Shown: piece after piece, positions 8,531-17,024 of the stretch
How the letters are laid out: each line of letters starts with the position of its first letter
How positions within the stretch are numbered: the stretch's first letter is position 1
From: an uncultured Collinsella sp.
GTDB lineage: Bacteria > Actinomycetota > Coriobacteriia > Coriobacteriales > Coriobacteriaceae
Assembly: GCA_902464485.1 (NCBI GenBank)
Contig: CABQJJ010000002.1
Location: forward strand, 56,196-120,195
Length of the DNA: 64,000 nucleotides
Reading direction: 5' to 3'
Program-made: the position numbers and the translations under genes
The notes under the pieces: generated by a model
Databases searched by the model: none
What the model was told of the DNA's origin: nothing
What the model saw: the letters and a program-made list of their open reading frames with translations, nothing else

Positions 8531-9394
8531 ATGGCATTTAACGTGAACGCATTGGGGTTTGGCGACAACGTCGTCGACCGCTACGAGCATATCCACACGA
8601 TGTATCCGGGCGGCAATGCGGTGAACTTTGCCGTGTATGCCAAGAAGTGCGGTGCCGCGCGCTCCGCGTATATGGGCATCTTTGGTAATGACGCTGCTGC
8701 TGAGCATGTGATTGCGAGTCTTGAGGATGAGGACGTTGAACTAGCCAAATGCAAGCAGCTCATCGGCGAGAATGGTGCGGCACGCGTTACTGTGGTCGAT
8801 GGTGATCGTGTATTTCTGGGATCTAACGAGGGCGGCATCCGTGGTGATGCGTGCTATGTGCTCGATCGTTTTGATCTAGCGTATATGAAGCAGTTCGATG
8901 TGGTCCATTCGGGTAACTACTGCTTTACCGAGCGTGAGCTGCCTAAGCTGAAGGCGGCGGGTATTACCGTTTCGTTTGACTTCTCGGATGATTCGACCGA
9001 TGAGTACTACGAGCAGATTGCTCCCTACGTTGACTTCGCGTTCTTTAGCGCGGCAGACGCTGCGAGTGAGGATGAGATTCGCGAGCGTCTGGCATGGGTG
9101 AAGAGCCTAGGTCCGCGTTTTGTATCGGCAACGGCTGGCGCTGAGGGCTGCATTGCCTATGATGGCTATCGTTATTACCGCCAACTGGCTAAACCGGTAA
9201 CGGATATGAAGGACACCATGGGTGCGGGTGACTCGTTCCTCACCTCGTTTTTGATGTGCTATCTCGATTCCGCCAAGCGTGGTGAGGATGGCGCCGAGGC
9301 CATCGAGCGCGCGCTCGACTTTGCTGCCGGGTTTGCCTCGACCGTGTGCGGCATGGAAGGTTCTTGGGGCCACGGAGCGCCGATTTTTAAATAG
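8531..9394 (+). CDS. PfkB-family sugar kinase, fructoselysine 6-kinase-like
   Basis: A 287-residue ribokinase-fold kinase. It has the substrate-side signature MYPGGNAVNFAVYAKKCG near the start and the C-terminal catalytic motif DTMGAGDSFLTSFL, whose Asp is the base. The short length and the YPGGNAVN and SFDFSDD segments recall FrlD, which phosphorylates fructoselysine. No fructoselysine deglycase (FrlB) gene is adjacent, so the substrate is uncertain. The ribosome site is GAGGGGCGG. A palindromic region separates it from converging tatD. Confidence 0.85.
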   Translation: MAFNVNALGFGDNVVDRYEHIHTMYPGGNAVNFAVYAKKCGAARSAYMGIFGNDAAAEHVIASLEDEDVELAKCKQLIGENGAARVTVVDGDRVFLGSNEGGIRGDACYVLDRFDLAYMKQFDVVHSGNYCFTERELPKLKAAGITVSFDFSDDSTDEYYEQIAPYVDFAFFSAADAASEDEIRERLAWVKSLGPRFVSATAGAEGCIAYDGYRYYRQLAKPVTDMKDTMGAGDSFLTSFLMCYLDSAKRGEDGAEAIERALDFAAGFASTVCGMEGSWGHGAPIFK

Positions 9395-9400
9395 TTGAGC

Positions 9401-9664
9401 GGTCCCGGGAAGTCGAATTGTTGTCTTCCCGGGACCCTGTGGGCAAAAATGCCAAATATGAGTACTGTAACTATTTTAGTAACAGCAAAATCAAGCCTTT
9501 GAGGCCCTAGCTGAGTGCCTGGGAGCGATAAAAGCCTGTTTTAAACGGCTTTAGCCATACTAAAACACCTAGATAATGAACGGATGTACATTATCTAGGT
9601 GTTCATTTGTCGCAAAATAATGCTACTAGCATTGCAACAGTACTCATATTTGGTGTTTTTTGCC
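9401..9664. repeat. Nested palindromic element between pfkB-like gene and tatD
   Basis: First comes a perfect 12-bp hairpin (9401-9412 with 9425-9436) without a T-run, probably a terminator. Beyond it, a near-perfect inverted repeat of about 27 bases, with core CCAAATATGAGTACTGT, has arms at 9441-9468 and 9638-9664. Inside is a perfect 14-bp palindrome (ACACCTAGATAATG, 9565-9578 with 9589-9602) and a smaller AAAGCC/GGCTTT stem. No reading frame is supported. Terminal inverted repeats around a ~220-bp non-coding body resemble a miniature transposable element. Confidence 0.7.
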
Positions 9665-9672
9665 CACCGGGG

Positions 9673-10455
9673 TCAGCGGAAGTCAAATATGAAGCGCGAA
9701 TTTTCCAAAACGATCGATTCGGCGCTCTCCACGACGCAGTTTTTAAGTTCGGCGATGTGCCGAGAGACGCTTTTCAGCGATGTGATGAGCTGCTGTGCGC
9801 TTGCATCTGCTTGCGGCTGGGCTGGTGCATCAGTCTCGAGCAGCAGGCGGTCGAGTGGAATCTGTCGGGCGTATTCGCGACCGCGCTTGGTGGCGAGCAT
9901 CCGCTCGTTCACGGAAAAATAACAGCCTGCGTTTCGCGCGCGGACGAACTCGTTCGAGGTACCGCTAAACCAGTGGAAGATGATAGCGGGGGAGTCGGGG
10001 CTTGGGGTGAGCAATTCATGTGACCCGAGGACGTCCAGCACGGTTCCTGCCGAACGAACGGCGTGAATTGATATCACGCGCCCGGCAAGAGGGTGCTGCA
10101 CGAGTGCATCGCAGAGCCGGTCAAGTGCCTGTACTTGTAGCGGCTCGCTTCCGGCAAAACGAGCGGAAAAGTCGAGCCCGACCTCGCCGATCAAGCGTTC
10201 TTGTGCAGCGACTTCGCAAAGCAGACTGATTTCAGCGTTGCCACATCGTCCGTCGGCGAGCCGCCAGGGATGGAGGCCGATGCCGGCAAAGATATTTGAA
10301 CGGCCGCAGGCGCGCTTCTTGGCGCGTGCAAAGTCGTGCGGATCGACGCCGCAGTCAAATAAAACCAGGCCCAGCGCCGTTGCCTCATCGGCAACGGCGT
10401 CCGGGTGAGCCATTAGATCAAGATGACAGTGTGCATCAAATAACCGGGGCTCCAT
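9673..10455 (-). CDS. TatD-family metal-dependent hydrolase (DNase)
   Basis: A 260-residue TIM-barrel hydrolase of the TatD/YcfH family, which acts as a 3'-5' exonuclease or other hydrolase in the cytoplasm. Metal ligands appear in order: FDAHCHLDLM, LIGEVGLDFS, the His of VISIHAV, the His of IIFHWFSG, and LLLETDAP. The gene follows tcdA after 14 bases on the same strand and is probably co-transcribed with it. Upstream GGAG is nine bases from the ATG. Confidence 0.9.
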   Translation of the reverse strand: MEPRLFDAHCHLDLMAHPDAVADEATALGLVLFDCGVDPHDFARAKKRACGRSNIFAGIGLHPWRLADGRCGNAEISLLCEVAAQERLIGEVGLDFSARFAGSEPLQVQALDRLCDALVQHPLAGRVISIHAVRSAGTVLDVLGSHELLTPSPDSPAIIFHWFSGTSNEFVRARNAGCYFSVNERMLATKRGREYARQIPLDRLLLETDAPAQPQADASAQQLITSLKSVSRHIAELKNCVVESAESIVLENSRFIFDFR

Positions 10456-10469
10456 CTCGGCGCGCTCCG

Positions 10470-11267
10470 CTAGTCCAAGCGCTGGCCATCGGCGCGCACG
10501 CGCTCGGTGCCGCGGCCACTGATCTGGCGGATAACCTCGCCGGCAATCATCTGACCCATGATGGGCGGCATAAAGCTGGCGGTTCCGAGCTCGGTACGCT
10601 CGTGGATGTTGGAAGGGTCGCGGGGCTGTGTCTTAACCGATTCTTCGCAGCTAAACAGTACGTGTAGGCTCTTGATTCCGCGCTTCTTACATTCTTTGCG
10701 CATAATGCGGCTCATAGGGTCACGTACCGTATCGAAGATGTCGGCAAAGCGGATACACTCGGGATGGAGCTTGTTGGCCCCGCCCATGGAGCTAACCAAA
10801 CGAATGTTGTGGTCCTGAGCATATTTGGCAATGGTGAGCTTGGCCGAGATGGTGTCGATGGCATCGACGACGTAGTCGAGCTTGCCACCCGTCTGCTCCA
10901 AAACGCTCGCGAAGAACTCGTCGATGTTGTCGCTCAGCAGGTATTCGGTGCGCTTGATAACGCTGGCGGCGGGATTGATGTCGTGGATCATGGCTTCCAT
11001 CACGTCAACCTTGCGCTTGCCGATGGTGCTATGAAAGGCGATGGCTTGTCGATTGATGTTGCTGGGCGCGATGATGTCCTTGTCCAGAATGACGAAATGA
11101 CCGATGCCGCCGCGGGCAAGTGCCTCGCAGCAATTGGAACCCACACCTCCGCAGCCGAGTATCAGCACCGTAGCATCGGCGAGCTTGTCGAGTGCCTCGC
11201 GGCCCATGATGATCTCGAGCTTGGTGTCGCGTGTCTCGTTGGGAGTTGCGGCTGTGGTTTCGGTCAT
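10470..11267 (-). CDS. tcdA: tRNA threonylcarbamoyladenosine dehydratase (TcdA/ThiF family)
   Basis: An E1-like adenylating enzyme that cyclises t6A to ct6A in ANN-decoding tRNAs. The nucleotide loop LILGCGGVGSNCCEALARGG, the downstream DKDIIAPSNINRQ and the DYVVDAIDTISAK segment are typical, and IKSLHVLFSCEE followed by GTASFMPPIMG matches the TcdA C-terminus. There are two candidate ATGs. The one at 11267 is six bases after GGAGG, whereas the one at 11273 directly abuts it, so I use 11267 (265 residues). Confidence 0.9.
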   Translation of the reverse strand: MTETTAATPNETRDTKLEIIMGREALDKLADATVLILGCGGVGSNCCEALARGGIGHFVILDKDIIAPSNINRQAIAFHSTIGKRKVDVMEAMIHDINPAASVIKRTEYLLSDNIDEFFASVLEQTGGKLDYVVDAIDTISAKLTIAKYAQDHNIRLVSSMGGANKLHPECIRFADIFDTVRDPMSRIMRKECKKRGIKSLHVLFSCEESVKTQPRDPSNIHERTELGTASFMPPIMGQMIAGEVIRQISGRGTERVRADGQRLD

Positions 11268-11490
11268 AGACATCCTCCGATGGGGAAGCGAATCGTGTTT
11301 TGGCTATCGCCATTATAGGTATTATCGCGATTCCATTTGAGCCCTAGGGGTTTGTTGAAATGAGGCAGGGATTCGCATAAGATGAAGCAGATGGCACCCG
11401 TTGCCGCGGGTTGGCCAACTCCCAAACACGTTTGTAGCGTGAGAAGTGGCCGTCTTCGCATTACGCTGGGCGGCTATTTTTTTGAGTGTA
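11268..11490. other. Divergent intergenic region with a leader-like hairpin
   Basis: No gene is visible between tcdA and the ArsR-type regulator. Around 11434-11478 there is a stem AGCGT/ACGCT enclosing GAAG/CTTC, followed by GGCGGCTA and seven T. This is terminator-like and may end a short upstream transcript. I cannot assign it to a known RNA family. Confidence 0.35.
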
Positions 11491-11493
11491 AGA

Positions 11494-11531
11494 TTAGATA
11501 ATTAGACAAACATCTAAATATCGAGTATAGT
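11494..11531 (+). promoter_or_regulatory. Promoter and operator of the ArsR/SdpI operon
   Basis: TAGACA (11503-11508) and TATAGT (11526-11531) are 17 bases apart. An inverted repeat TTAGAT (11494-11499) / ATCTAA (11512-11517) with a 12-base spacer overlaps the -35 region. That is the layout expected for autorepression by the ArsR-family dimer encoded just downstream. Confidence 0.7.
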
Positions 11532-11565
11532 GTGCGCGTCATGAGAGATGATGAGAGGAGGTCTT

Positions 11566-11844
11566 ATGCCGGGAGAGGGTTTTAAGGCGCTGGCCGATCC
11601 TACGCGGCGGCGCATTTTGGAACTGCTGCGCGAGGGCAATTGTACGGCCGGGGAGCTTGCCGAGCATTTTGATATTAGCAAGCCGTCATTGAGCCATCAC
11701 TTGGCGACGCTCAAAAACGCCGGGTTGGTGACCGACGAGCGCCATGGCCAAAACATCGTATACAGCTTAAACACCACCGTCATGCAGGATTTAATTGGCT
11801 GGTTTATGGGCTTTACAAACACTGAAGGTGATAAGGATGAATAA
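11566..11844 (+). CDS. ArsR-family repressor, SdpR-like
   Basis: A 92-residue winged-helix repressor. FKALADPTRRRILELLREG opens the fold, and FDISKPSLSHHLATLKNAGL is the recognition helix. The metal-binding cysteines of arsenic or zinc sensors are missing. Together with the adjacent SdpI-like membrane gene this points to an SdpR-type autorepressor. The ATG at 11566 follows GGAGG by four bases. Its stop overlaps the next start by eight bases, so the pair is translationally coupled. Confidence 0.9.
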   Translation: MPGEGFKALADPTRRRILELLREGNCTAGELAEHFDISKPSLSHHLATLKNAGLVTDERHGQNIVYSLNTTVMQDLIGWFMGFTNTEGDKDE

Positions 11845-12541
11845 CGAAAACAAGGGCATTCACCCCACGGGGGTATCGTCGCGCGTGTGGATTGCGCTGG
11901 TCGCTCTGTGCGTCGCCAATGTCGCAGCGCACCTCATGGTGATGCCGAGCTTGCCTGCGCAGATTCCCACGCACTGGGGCGCGAACGGCGCCGTCGACGG
12001 TTGGGGTCCTAGCTGGATGGCCTCCGCGCTCGGCGTGCTGCCTCTGGCGCTTCTCGCAATGTTCTGCGTGGTGCCGCGCGTCGATCCCAAAGGTGAGGCA
12101 TATCGAACCTCGGGCAAGTTCTATCAGGGTTTCGTAATCGCCTTCACCTTGTTCATGTGTGCCATAAGCTGGTTGGGTGAGCTTACGGTCTGGGGCGTGG
12201 TGCCGGCGGTCGGTTCGGTCAACGTGCTGATTTCCAGTGCTGTTGGTTTGCTGTTCATCGGCGTAGGCAACTACTTGCCGCGTGTGAAGCAGAACTACAC
12301 GCTCGGTATTAAGACACCCTGGGCGCTTGCCGACCCCGAGAACTGGCGCCGTACGCAGCGTTTTGGCGGTGCCTGCTTTATGGTGCTGGGTGTTGGCCTG
12401 ATTGTGATGGGCGTGGCGGGTAGCGTACTTTCGAGCGAAGTCGTCGCCGCGGTGATTGCGGTGCTGGCGCTTGGTTCAGCCGGAGCTGCCTATGTCTACT
12501 CGTATCTGCTGTGGCGTAAATCGCAGCGAGCCGCTCGCTAA
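11837..12541 (+). CDS. SdpI-family membrane protein
   Basis: A 234-residue membrane protein with about six hydrophobic helices. It carries the family signatures LPAQIPTHWGANGAVDGWG (a DUF1648-like loop) near residue 40 and NYTLGIKTPWALADPENW, typical of SdpI/YhfL. In Bacillus, SdpI protects against the SDP toxin and signals to SdpR by sequestering it at the membrane. An sdpRI pair with no sdpC toxin gene nearby suggests immunity or envelope-stress sensing. The start overlaps the ArsR gene by eight bases. Confidence 0.9.
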   Translation: MNNENKGIHPTGVSSRVWIALVALCVANVAAHLMVMPSLPAQIPTHWGANGAVDGWGPSWMASALGVLPLALLAMFCVVPRVDPKGEAYRTSGKFYQGFVIAFTLFMCAISWLGELTVWGVVPAVGSVNVLISSAVGLLFIGVGNYLPRVKQNYTLGIKTPWALADPENWRRTQRFGGACFMVLGVGLIVMGVAGSVLSSEVVAAVIAVLALGSAGAAYVYSYLLWRKSQRAAR

Positions 12542-12724
12542 GGTTGCGGAAAACTAGCGTACGCAGTTCATAGTATGTTCCGGGGGACTTTTCCCAGGTA
12601 GTATTAGGGGGTGTGGGCAACCATGCCCCTTTTCGTTACGTTTCAGAGCTGGTTTCCTCATTTCGTTTCCACTAAAGCGAAGCAAGAATAGGGAAACAGC
12701 AGGTAGAAAGGATAAAACAGGCAT

Positions 12725-14404
12725 ATGGCGGAGTTTATCTACCAGATGTATCAGGCTCGCAAGGCCCATGGCGACAAGGTGATCCTTGACGACGTGACCC
12801 TGAGCTTCTACCCTGGGGCCAAGATCGGCGTCGTGGGTCCTAACGGCATGGGTAAGTCGACCCTGCTCAAGATTATGGCTGGTATCGAGGAAGTCTCCAA
12901 CGGCGATGCCAGGCTTACCCCCGGCTACACCGTGGGCATCCTGCAGCAGGAGCCGCCGCTCGACGACGACAAGACCGTCATCGAGAACGTGCGCATGGCA
13001 TTTGGCGACATGATCGCCAAGGTCGATCGATTCAACAAGATCGGCGAGGAGATGTGCGACCCGGATTGCGACATGGACGCCCTCATGGCCGAGATGGGCA
13101 AGCTCCAGGACGAGATCGATGCCGCCGACGGCTGGGATATCGATTCCAAGCTCGGCCAGGCCATGGACGCCCTGCAGCTGCCCGATTCCGACATGCCGGT
13201 CAACGTGCTTTCCGGCGGCGAGCGCCGTCGCGTGGCCCTGTGCAAGCTACTGCTCGAGGCTCCCGACCTGCTGCTGCTCGACGAGCCCACGAACCACCTG
13301 GACGCCGAGTCGATCCTGTGGCTCGAGCACTTCCTGCACAACTACCAGGGCGCGGTGCTTGCCGTCACACACGATCGCTACTTCCTGGATAACGTTGCCG
13401 AGTGGATCTGCGAGGTCGACCGCGGCCACCTTTATCCCTACAAGGGCAACTACTCCACGTATCTGGAGACCAAGGCCGCCCGTATCGAGGCGCAGGGCAA
13501 CCGCGATGCCAAGCTCGCCAAGCGCATGGAGGCCGAGCTCGAGTGGGTACGCAGCTCGCCCAAGGCTCGTCAGGCCAAGAACAAGGCTCGTCTGGCTCGC
13601 TACGAGGAGATGGAGGCCGAGGCCCGCGCCAGCCAGAAGCTCGACTGGACCGACATCCGCATCCCCGTGGGCCCGCGTCTGGGCAACAAGGTGCTCGAGG
13701 CCCATCATCTGCACAAGGAGTTCGATGGCCGCGTGCTCATCGATGACCTTTCGTTCACCCTGCCGCGCAACGGCATCGTGGGCGTCATCGGCCCCAACGG
13801 TGTCGGTAAGACCACGCTCTTCAAGACCATCGTGGGCCTGGAGCCGCTGACTTCGGGCGAGCTCGAGGTGGGCGAGACCGTCAAGATTTCTTACGTCGAC
13901 CAGAACCGTTCCGGCATCGACCCCGACAAGAACCTGTGGGAGGTCGTCTCGGACGGCCTGGACCACATGATGGTCGGAGAGACCGAGGTTCCGAGCCGCG
14001 CGTATGTGGCGAGCTTTGGCTTTAAGGGCCAGGACCAGCAGAAGCGCGCTGGCGTGCTCTCCGGTGGCGAGCGCAACCGTCTGAACTTGGCACTTACGCT
14101 CAAGCAGGGCGGCAACCTGCTGCTCCTCGACGAGCCCACGAACGACCTCGACGTCGAGACGCTGTCCTCGCTCGAGGCGGCGCTGCTCGAGTTCCCGGGC
14201 TGCTCGGTGGTCATTAGCCACGACCGTATGTTCCTGGACCGCGTCGCCACGCACATTCTGGCGTGGGAGGGCACCGACGAGAATCCGGGCAACTGGTATT
14301 GGTTCGAGGGCAACTTCGAGGCCTATCAGGCCAACCGTATCGAGCGCCTGGGCGAGGACGCAGCCCAGCCGCATCGTATTCACCGCAAGCTGACGCGTGA
14401 CTAG
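12725..14404 (+). CDS. ettA: ABC-F ATPase EttA (energy-dependent translational throttle)
   Basis: A 559-residue duplicated ABC protein without membrane segments, which binds the ribosomal E site and gates translation by ATP/ADP ratio. The first domain has GPNGMGKSTL and LSGGERRRVALCKLLLEAPD followed by LLLDEPTNHLD; the second has GPNGVGKTTL and LSGGERNRLNLALTLKQGG with DEPTNDLD. The arm and linker (WVRSSPKARQAKNKARLARY) match EttA rather than other ABC-F types. A hairpin at 14430-14464 follows. Confidence 0.95.
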   Translation: MAEFIYQMYQARKAHGDKVILDDVTLSFYPGAKIGVVGPNGMGKSTLLKIMAGIEEVSNGDARLTPGYTVGILQQEPPLDDDKTVIENVRMAFGDMIAKVDRFNKIGEEMCDPDCDMDALMAEMGKLQDEIDAADGWDIDSKLGQAMDALQLPDSDMPVNVLSGGERRRVALCKLLLEAPDLLLLDEPTNHLDAESILWLEHFLHNYQGAVLAVTHDRYFLDNVAEWICEVDRGHLYPYKGNYSTYLETKAARIEAQGNRDAKLAKRMEAELEWVRSSPKARQAKNKARLARYEEMEAEARASQKLDWTDIRIPVGPRLGNKVLEAHHLHKEFDGRVLIDDLSFTLPRNGIVGVIGPNGVGKTTLFKTIVGLEPLTSGELEVGETVKISYVDQNRSGIDPDKNLWEVVSDGLDHMMVGETEVPSRAYVASFGFKGQDQQKRAGVLSGGERNRLNLALTLKQGGNLLLLDEPTNDLDVETLSSLEAALLEFPGCSVVISHDRMFLDRVATHILAWEGTDENPGNWYWFEGNFEAYQANRIERLGEDAAQPHRIHRKLTRD

Positions 14405-14429
14405 TCGAGCTCAGGTGACCTAATGAGAA

Positions 14430-14464
14430 AGGGACGATAACCTTGAGGGCTATCGTCCCTTTTT
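14430..14464. terminator. Terminator between ettA and the converging unknown gene
   Basis: A perfect 10-11 bp stem (AGGGACGATA with TATCGTCCCT) ending in TTTTT. It lies between two convergent genes and abuts the end of the leftward one at 14466. Confidence 0.9.
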
Positions 14465-14465
14465 G

Positions 14466-15743
14466 TTACTTAGTAGAAGGCTCGACTTTATCGATGGTCC
14501 AGGCGGCTCCGAGACCGCCGGTGGTGTTGCGGCGGATGCGCACGGCAACCTCGTGGCGCTCGCCGGCCTGCGTGTAGCGCAGAGGGAAGCTTGCGCGGTT
14601 TCGCGCGGCCTCGATGGTGCCGCGCTCGCGGGCGATCCAGTAGTACTCGCCGACGATGCCGAGCGTGTCGGCGCCGTAGGGGAGATAGGTCGACAACTGG
14701 TGTAGCAACGGGCCGGGGCAGAAGACCTCGGTTGCGAAATCGACGGGGAAGTCCTCGGGGATGGTGGTCGCTGCGGGTGCGGGGGCCGGTGCCATCGCCG
14801 GTGCGAAGGCCTGCTCATTGACGGTCGTCACCTCGGCGACGGGCACGGGCTTGGTGCCCACTTTCGGCATCGCCGCGGAATTTGCAGGCTCGACGATAGC
14901 GGGTGCGTCTGCGGTCGCGGTGTCGAGCTCAACTTGCGGAGCGTTCTCGTTCTCGACGATCGACTTTGCCTCGATGGGCGTGGACGCCATGGTGGTGATG
15001 CCGGCGTTGGCGTTCTCGGGGTCATAGACGACCGTGAGCGAGATGGCAGGCTGCGGCGTCTCGGGCTCCGGCGTCGACTCGGTAGCGTCTTGATCGGCGG
15101 ACTCGTCGGGCTGATCGTCCTCGGCCTCGTCGCCAAAGACATCGCTGTTTTGGAACGCAGACATCTTGGGTTGGTTGGCGGCTTCTTCGGTTGTCGACTT
15201 GGGAGCCTCGTTGAGCTCCGCAGTGGCTTCCTGCTCTGATATGACTTCGGGATTGGTCGTGGCGGCGATTTCGGTTTCGGCTTCTGCTGTTAACTCAATA
15301 GCGACTCCGATCTCGGGCTCGGGCTCCGGAGCAACTTCGGCCACGGGCTTGGGCTCGGGACGCTTAACGTGCTTGGGACGCACAGCCTTGAGGTCCTTCT
15401 CGCCGCGCTTTTTCCTTTTGTAGGACTGCTTGGCGCCCTTGGTGGCCTTGGGCTTGTCCTCGCCCTTGGCAAGTGCGGCATCCCATGCCTCGTTGGCGAT
15501 GACCGTGGCATACAGGCGACCGCCCTTAAAGACAGTCAGCTTAATGCAGTCGTCGAGTTCCTCGAGCAACTCGCGCGTGGACTCGAAGCCCAGGTCATAA
15601 GCAGTCATGTCGCCAGCGGCGAGAGTCTCTTCGACCTGCGTCATAAACGTTTGCTTGCCGCATCCAATCGCATCGCGCAGCAGGCGATACAGATAGATGT
15701 GGTTGCCCAGCGATAGCGTGGGCCTAACTATTGTCTTGCTCAT
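14466..15743 (-). CDS. Unknown protein, two conserved ends joined by a Pro/Glu/Ala-rich linker
   Basis: The 425-residue product has an ordered N-terminal domain (residues 1-105) with TAYDLGFESTRELLEELDD and LTVFKGGRLYATVIANEAWD. These recall the small winged-helix LOTUS/OST-HTH type of RNA-binding domain, but only weakly. A basic patch (KQSYKRKKRGEKDLK) follows, then some 200 residues of Glu/Ala/Pro/Thr-rich low complexity. A folded C-terminal domain of about 90 residues contains LPYGADTLGIVGEYYWIARE and a basic strand AVRIRRNTTGG. GAGGAG precedes the ATG at 15743. Function is unknown; nucleic-acid binding is a guess. Confidence 0.75.
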   Translation of the reverse strand: MSKTIVRPTLSLGNHIYLYRLLRDAIGCGKQTFMTQVEETLAAGDMTAYDLGFESTRELLEELDDCIKLTVFKGGRLYATVIANEAWDAALAKGEDKPKATKGAKQSYKRKKRGEKDLKAVRPKHVKRPEPKPVAEVAPEPEPEIGVAIELTAEAETEIAATTNPEVISEQEATAELNEAPKSTTEEAANQPKMSAFQNSDVFGDEAEDDQPDESADQDATESTPEPETPQPAISLTVVYDPENANAGITTMASTPIEAKSIVENENAPQVELDTATADAPAIVEPANSAAMPKVGTKPVPVAEVTTVNEQAFAPAMAPAPAPAATTIPEDFPVDFATEVFCPGPLLHQLSTYLPYGADTLGIVGEYYWIARERGTIEAARNRASFPLRYTQAGERHEVAVRIRRNTTGGLGAAWTIDKVEPSTK

Positions 15744-15816
15744 GGCAAATCTCCTCTTTACACACGTAAAGCATCTTACCATCGCATAGCGTTCGCCATG
15801 GCGGCACCCAAGGCAA

Positions 15817-15848
15817 ACGGGCGCGAACCGCTATCGATTCGCGCCCGT
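15817..15848 (-). terminator. Terminator-like hairpin of the 15880-16821 gene
   Basis: A perfect 11-bp GC-rich stem (ACGGGCGCGAA with TTCGCGCCCGT). Read leftward it is followed by TTTG. Confidence 0.7.
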
Positions 15849-15879
15849 TGTACAGGTTGCCTATCTGGGGATGCAGTGC

Positions 15880-16821
15880 CTAGTTGCCCGATGTCGTGCC
15901 TTGGCTTGAACTGTCAGATGTCGTGCCCGATGTGGTGCCACTCGAATTGCTGTTGCTGCTGTTTGCTGTGCCCGTTCCCGACGTGGTGTCGCTCGTCTGG
16001 TCGCCCGTGCTCGGCTGAGAGCTGTCGGTCGTTTGACTGGAGTCGGTCGTGCCGGATTGCGCGCCGTTATTGTTTGCAGAGGAATCGGCGCCCTGCGACT
16101 GGTCAGGGGCGGTCGAGGACGAATCGGTGGATGCGGAGTTGCCCTGCGAGTCGTCCTGCTGAACCTGCGATTGACCGGTGCTATCCGCGTCGTGCTCGGT
16201 CGTGCGCGACGAAAGGATTGGCTCGGGACGCTCGCCCAGGCCCTCGCCGGCAGTGGTGATAAGGATGGCGCCAGCGCAGGCGATGACCGCGACGATGGCG
16301 ATGGCGATCGAGAAGACGATGACCTTCTTTTGCGTCTGGCTGCGCTCTGCTGCCGCCTTGGCACGTAGGCTGTTGGGAGCGACGCGCGCCGTGGTCGCGC
16401 GCCCTGCAACCCGGCGCATCTCCTGTGTGGTCGCAGCTCCGCCCAGATGCTCGTTTGCATTGAGCTCAACGGGTTCGTAAGCGCCGACGGGGTAGTCGAC
16501 GGCGGCGTGCGTGCCTTTGATGGCTTCGGCACTGGCAGAGATAAAGTGACGGTAGACCTGCGAGGACACAACGGTGATAACCGAACTCACAGCGGCGCCG
16601 ATCACCGATCCAGCGATGCCGATTTTGGAAGCAAGCGCGACGCTCGTAGCGGCAGCTGCGGCGCCGGCGATGATTTGGGGAATGGAGATATCGTCGAACA
16701 GGCCCTTTTTAGGCGCGATGGCCATGGTCTGCCCGATGGAATGGTTTTCGTGAACGCCGTTGTTGAGCGATGCCGGCGTCATGACGCGCGTGCGCGGCGC
16801 GTCGGTGTACTTGGTCGTCAT
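15880..16821 (-). CDS. Membrane protein with Ser/Thr/Gln-rich extracellular tail
   Basis: The 313-residue product has a hydrophobic stretch near residues 45-90 (IPQIIAGAAAAATSVALASK onward), a basic linker (RAKAAAERSQTQKK), and a clear membrane helix VIVFSIAIAIVAVIACAGAI near residue 195. After that come about 110 residues made almost only of Ser, Thr, Asn, Asp, Gln and Gly. The tail is probably outside the cell and unstructured. No catalytic motif is seen. GGGAGG precedes the ATG at 16821. Function is unknown. Confidence 0.7.
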   Translation of the reverse strand: MTTKYTDAPRTRVMTPASLNNGVHENHSIGQTMAIAPKKGLFDDISIPQIIAGAAAAATSVALASKIGIAGSVIGAAVSSVITVVSSQVYRHFISASAEAIKGTHAAVDYPVGAYEPVELNANEHLGGAATTQEMRRVAGRATTARVAPNSLRAKAAAERSQTQKKVIVFSIAIAIVAVIACAGAILITTAGEGLGERPEPILSSRTTEHDADSTGQSQVQQDDSQGNSASTDSSSTAPDQSQGADSSANNNGAQSGTTDSSQTTDSSQPSTGDQTSDTTSGTGTANSSNSNSSGTTSGTTSDSSSQGTTSGN

Positions 16822-16930
16822 ACGGGGTCCTCCCGGTGTAAATCTACTTCGTTTCGTGTAGCCATCAGGGTACCCACCAGATGTGAATCGTACGTGACAT
16901 TTAACAGATACCATCAACTCATCAATAGCT

Positions 16931-16943
16931 CACCAAATTGGTG
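16931..16943. promoter_or_regulatory. 13-bp palindrome upstream of nadE
   Basis: CACCAAATTGGTG is a perfect palindrome in the divergent gap between the membrane protein gene and nadE. A TACAAT -10-like box lies 28 bases downstream at 16971-16976. It could be an operator; no regulator can be named. Confidence 0.35.
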
Positions 16944-17024
16944 GGATGCGGTTGCGCCCGGCGGTTGAACTACAATAAGGCTTGCTAATTGTTATGGATG
17001 GCGTCTACGCACGGGAGCATTCTT

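Noticed and set aside
11566..11844. Arsenic or zinc sensor role for the ArsR protein
   Set aside because: The metal-binding cysteines are absent and the neighbour is SdpI-like, not a metal transporter.
13247..14383. 378-codon frame opposite ettA, and similar long frames opposite lysA-dapA, nadE and both ackA genes
   Set aside because: Antisense shadows typical of high-GC genes; no domains and composition of reversed codons.
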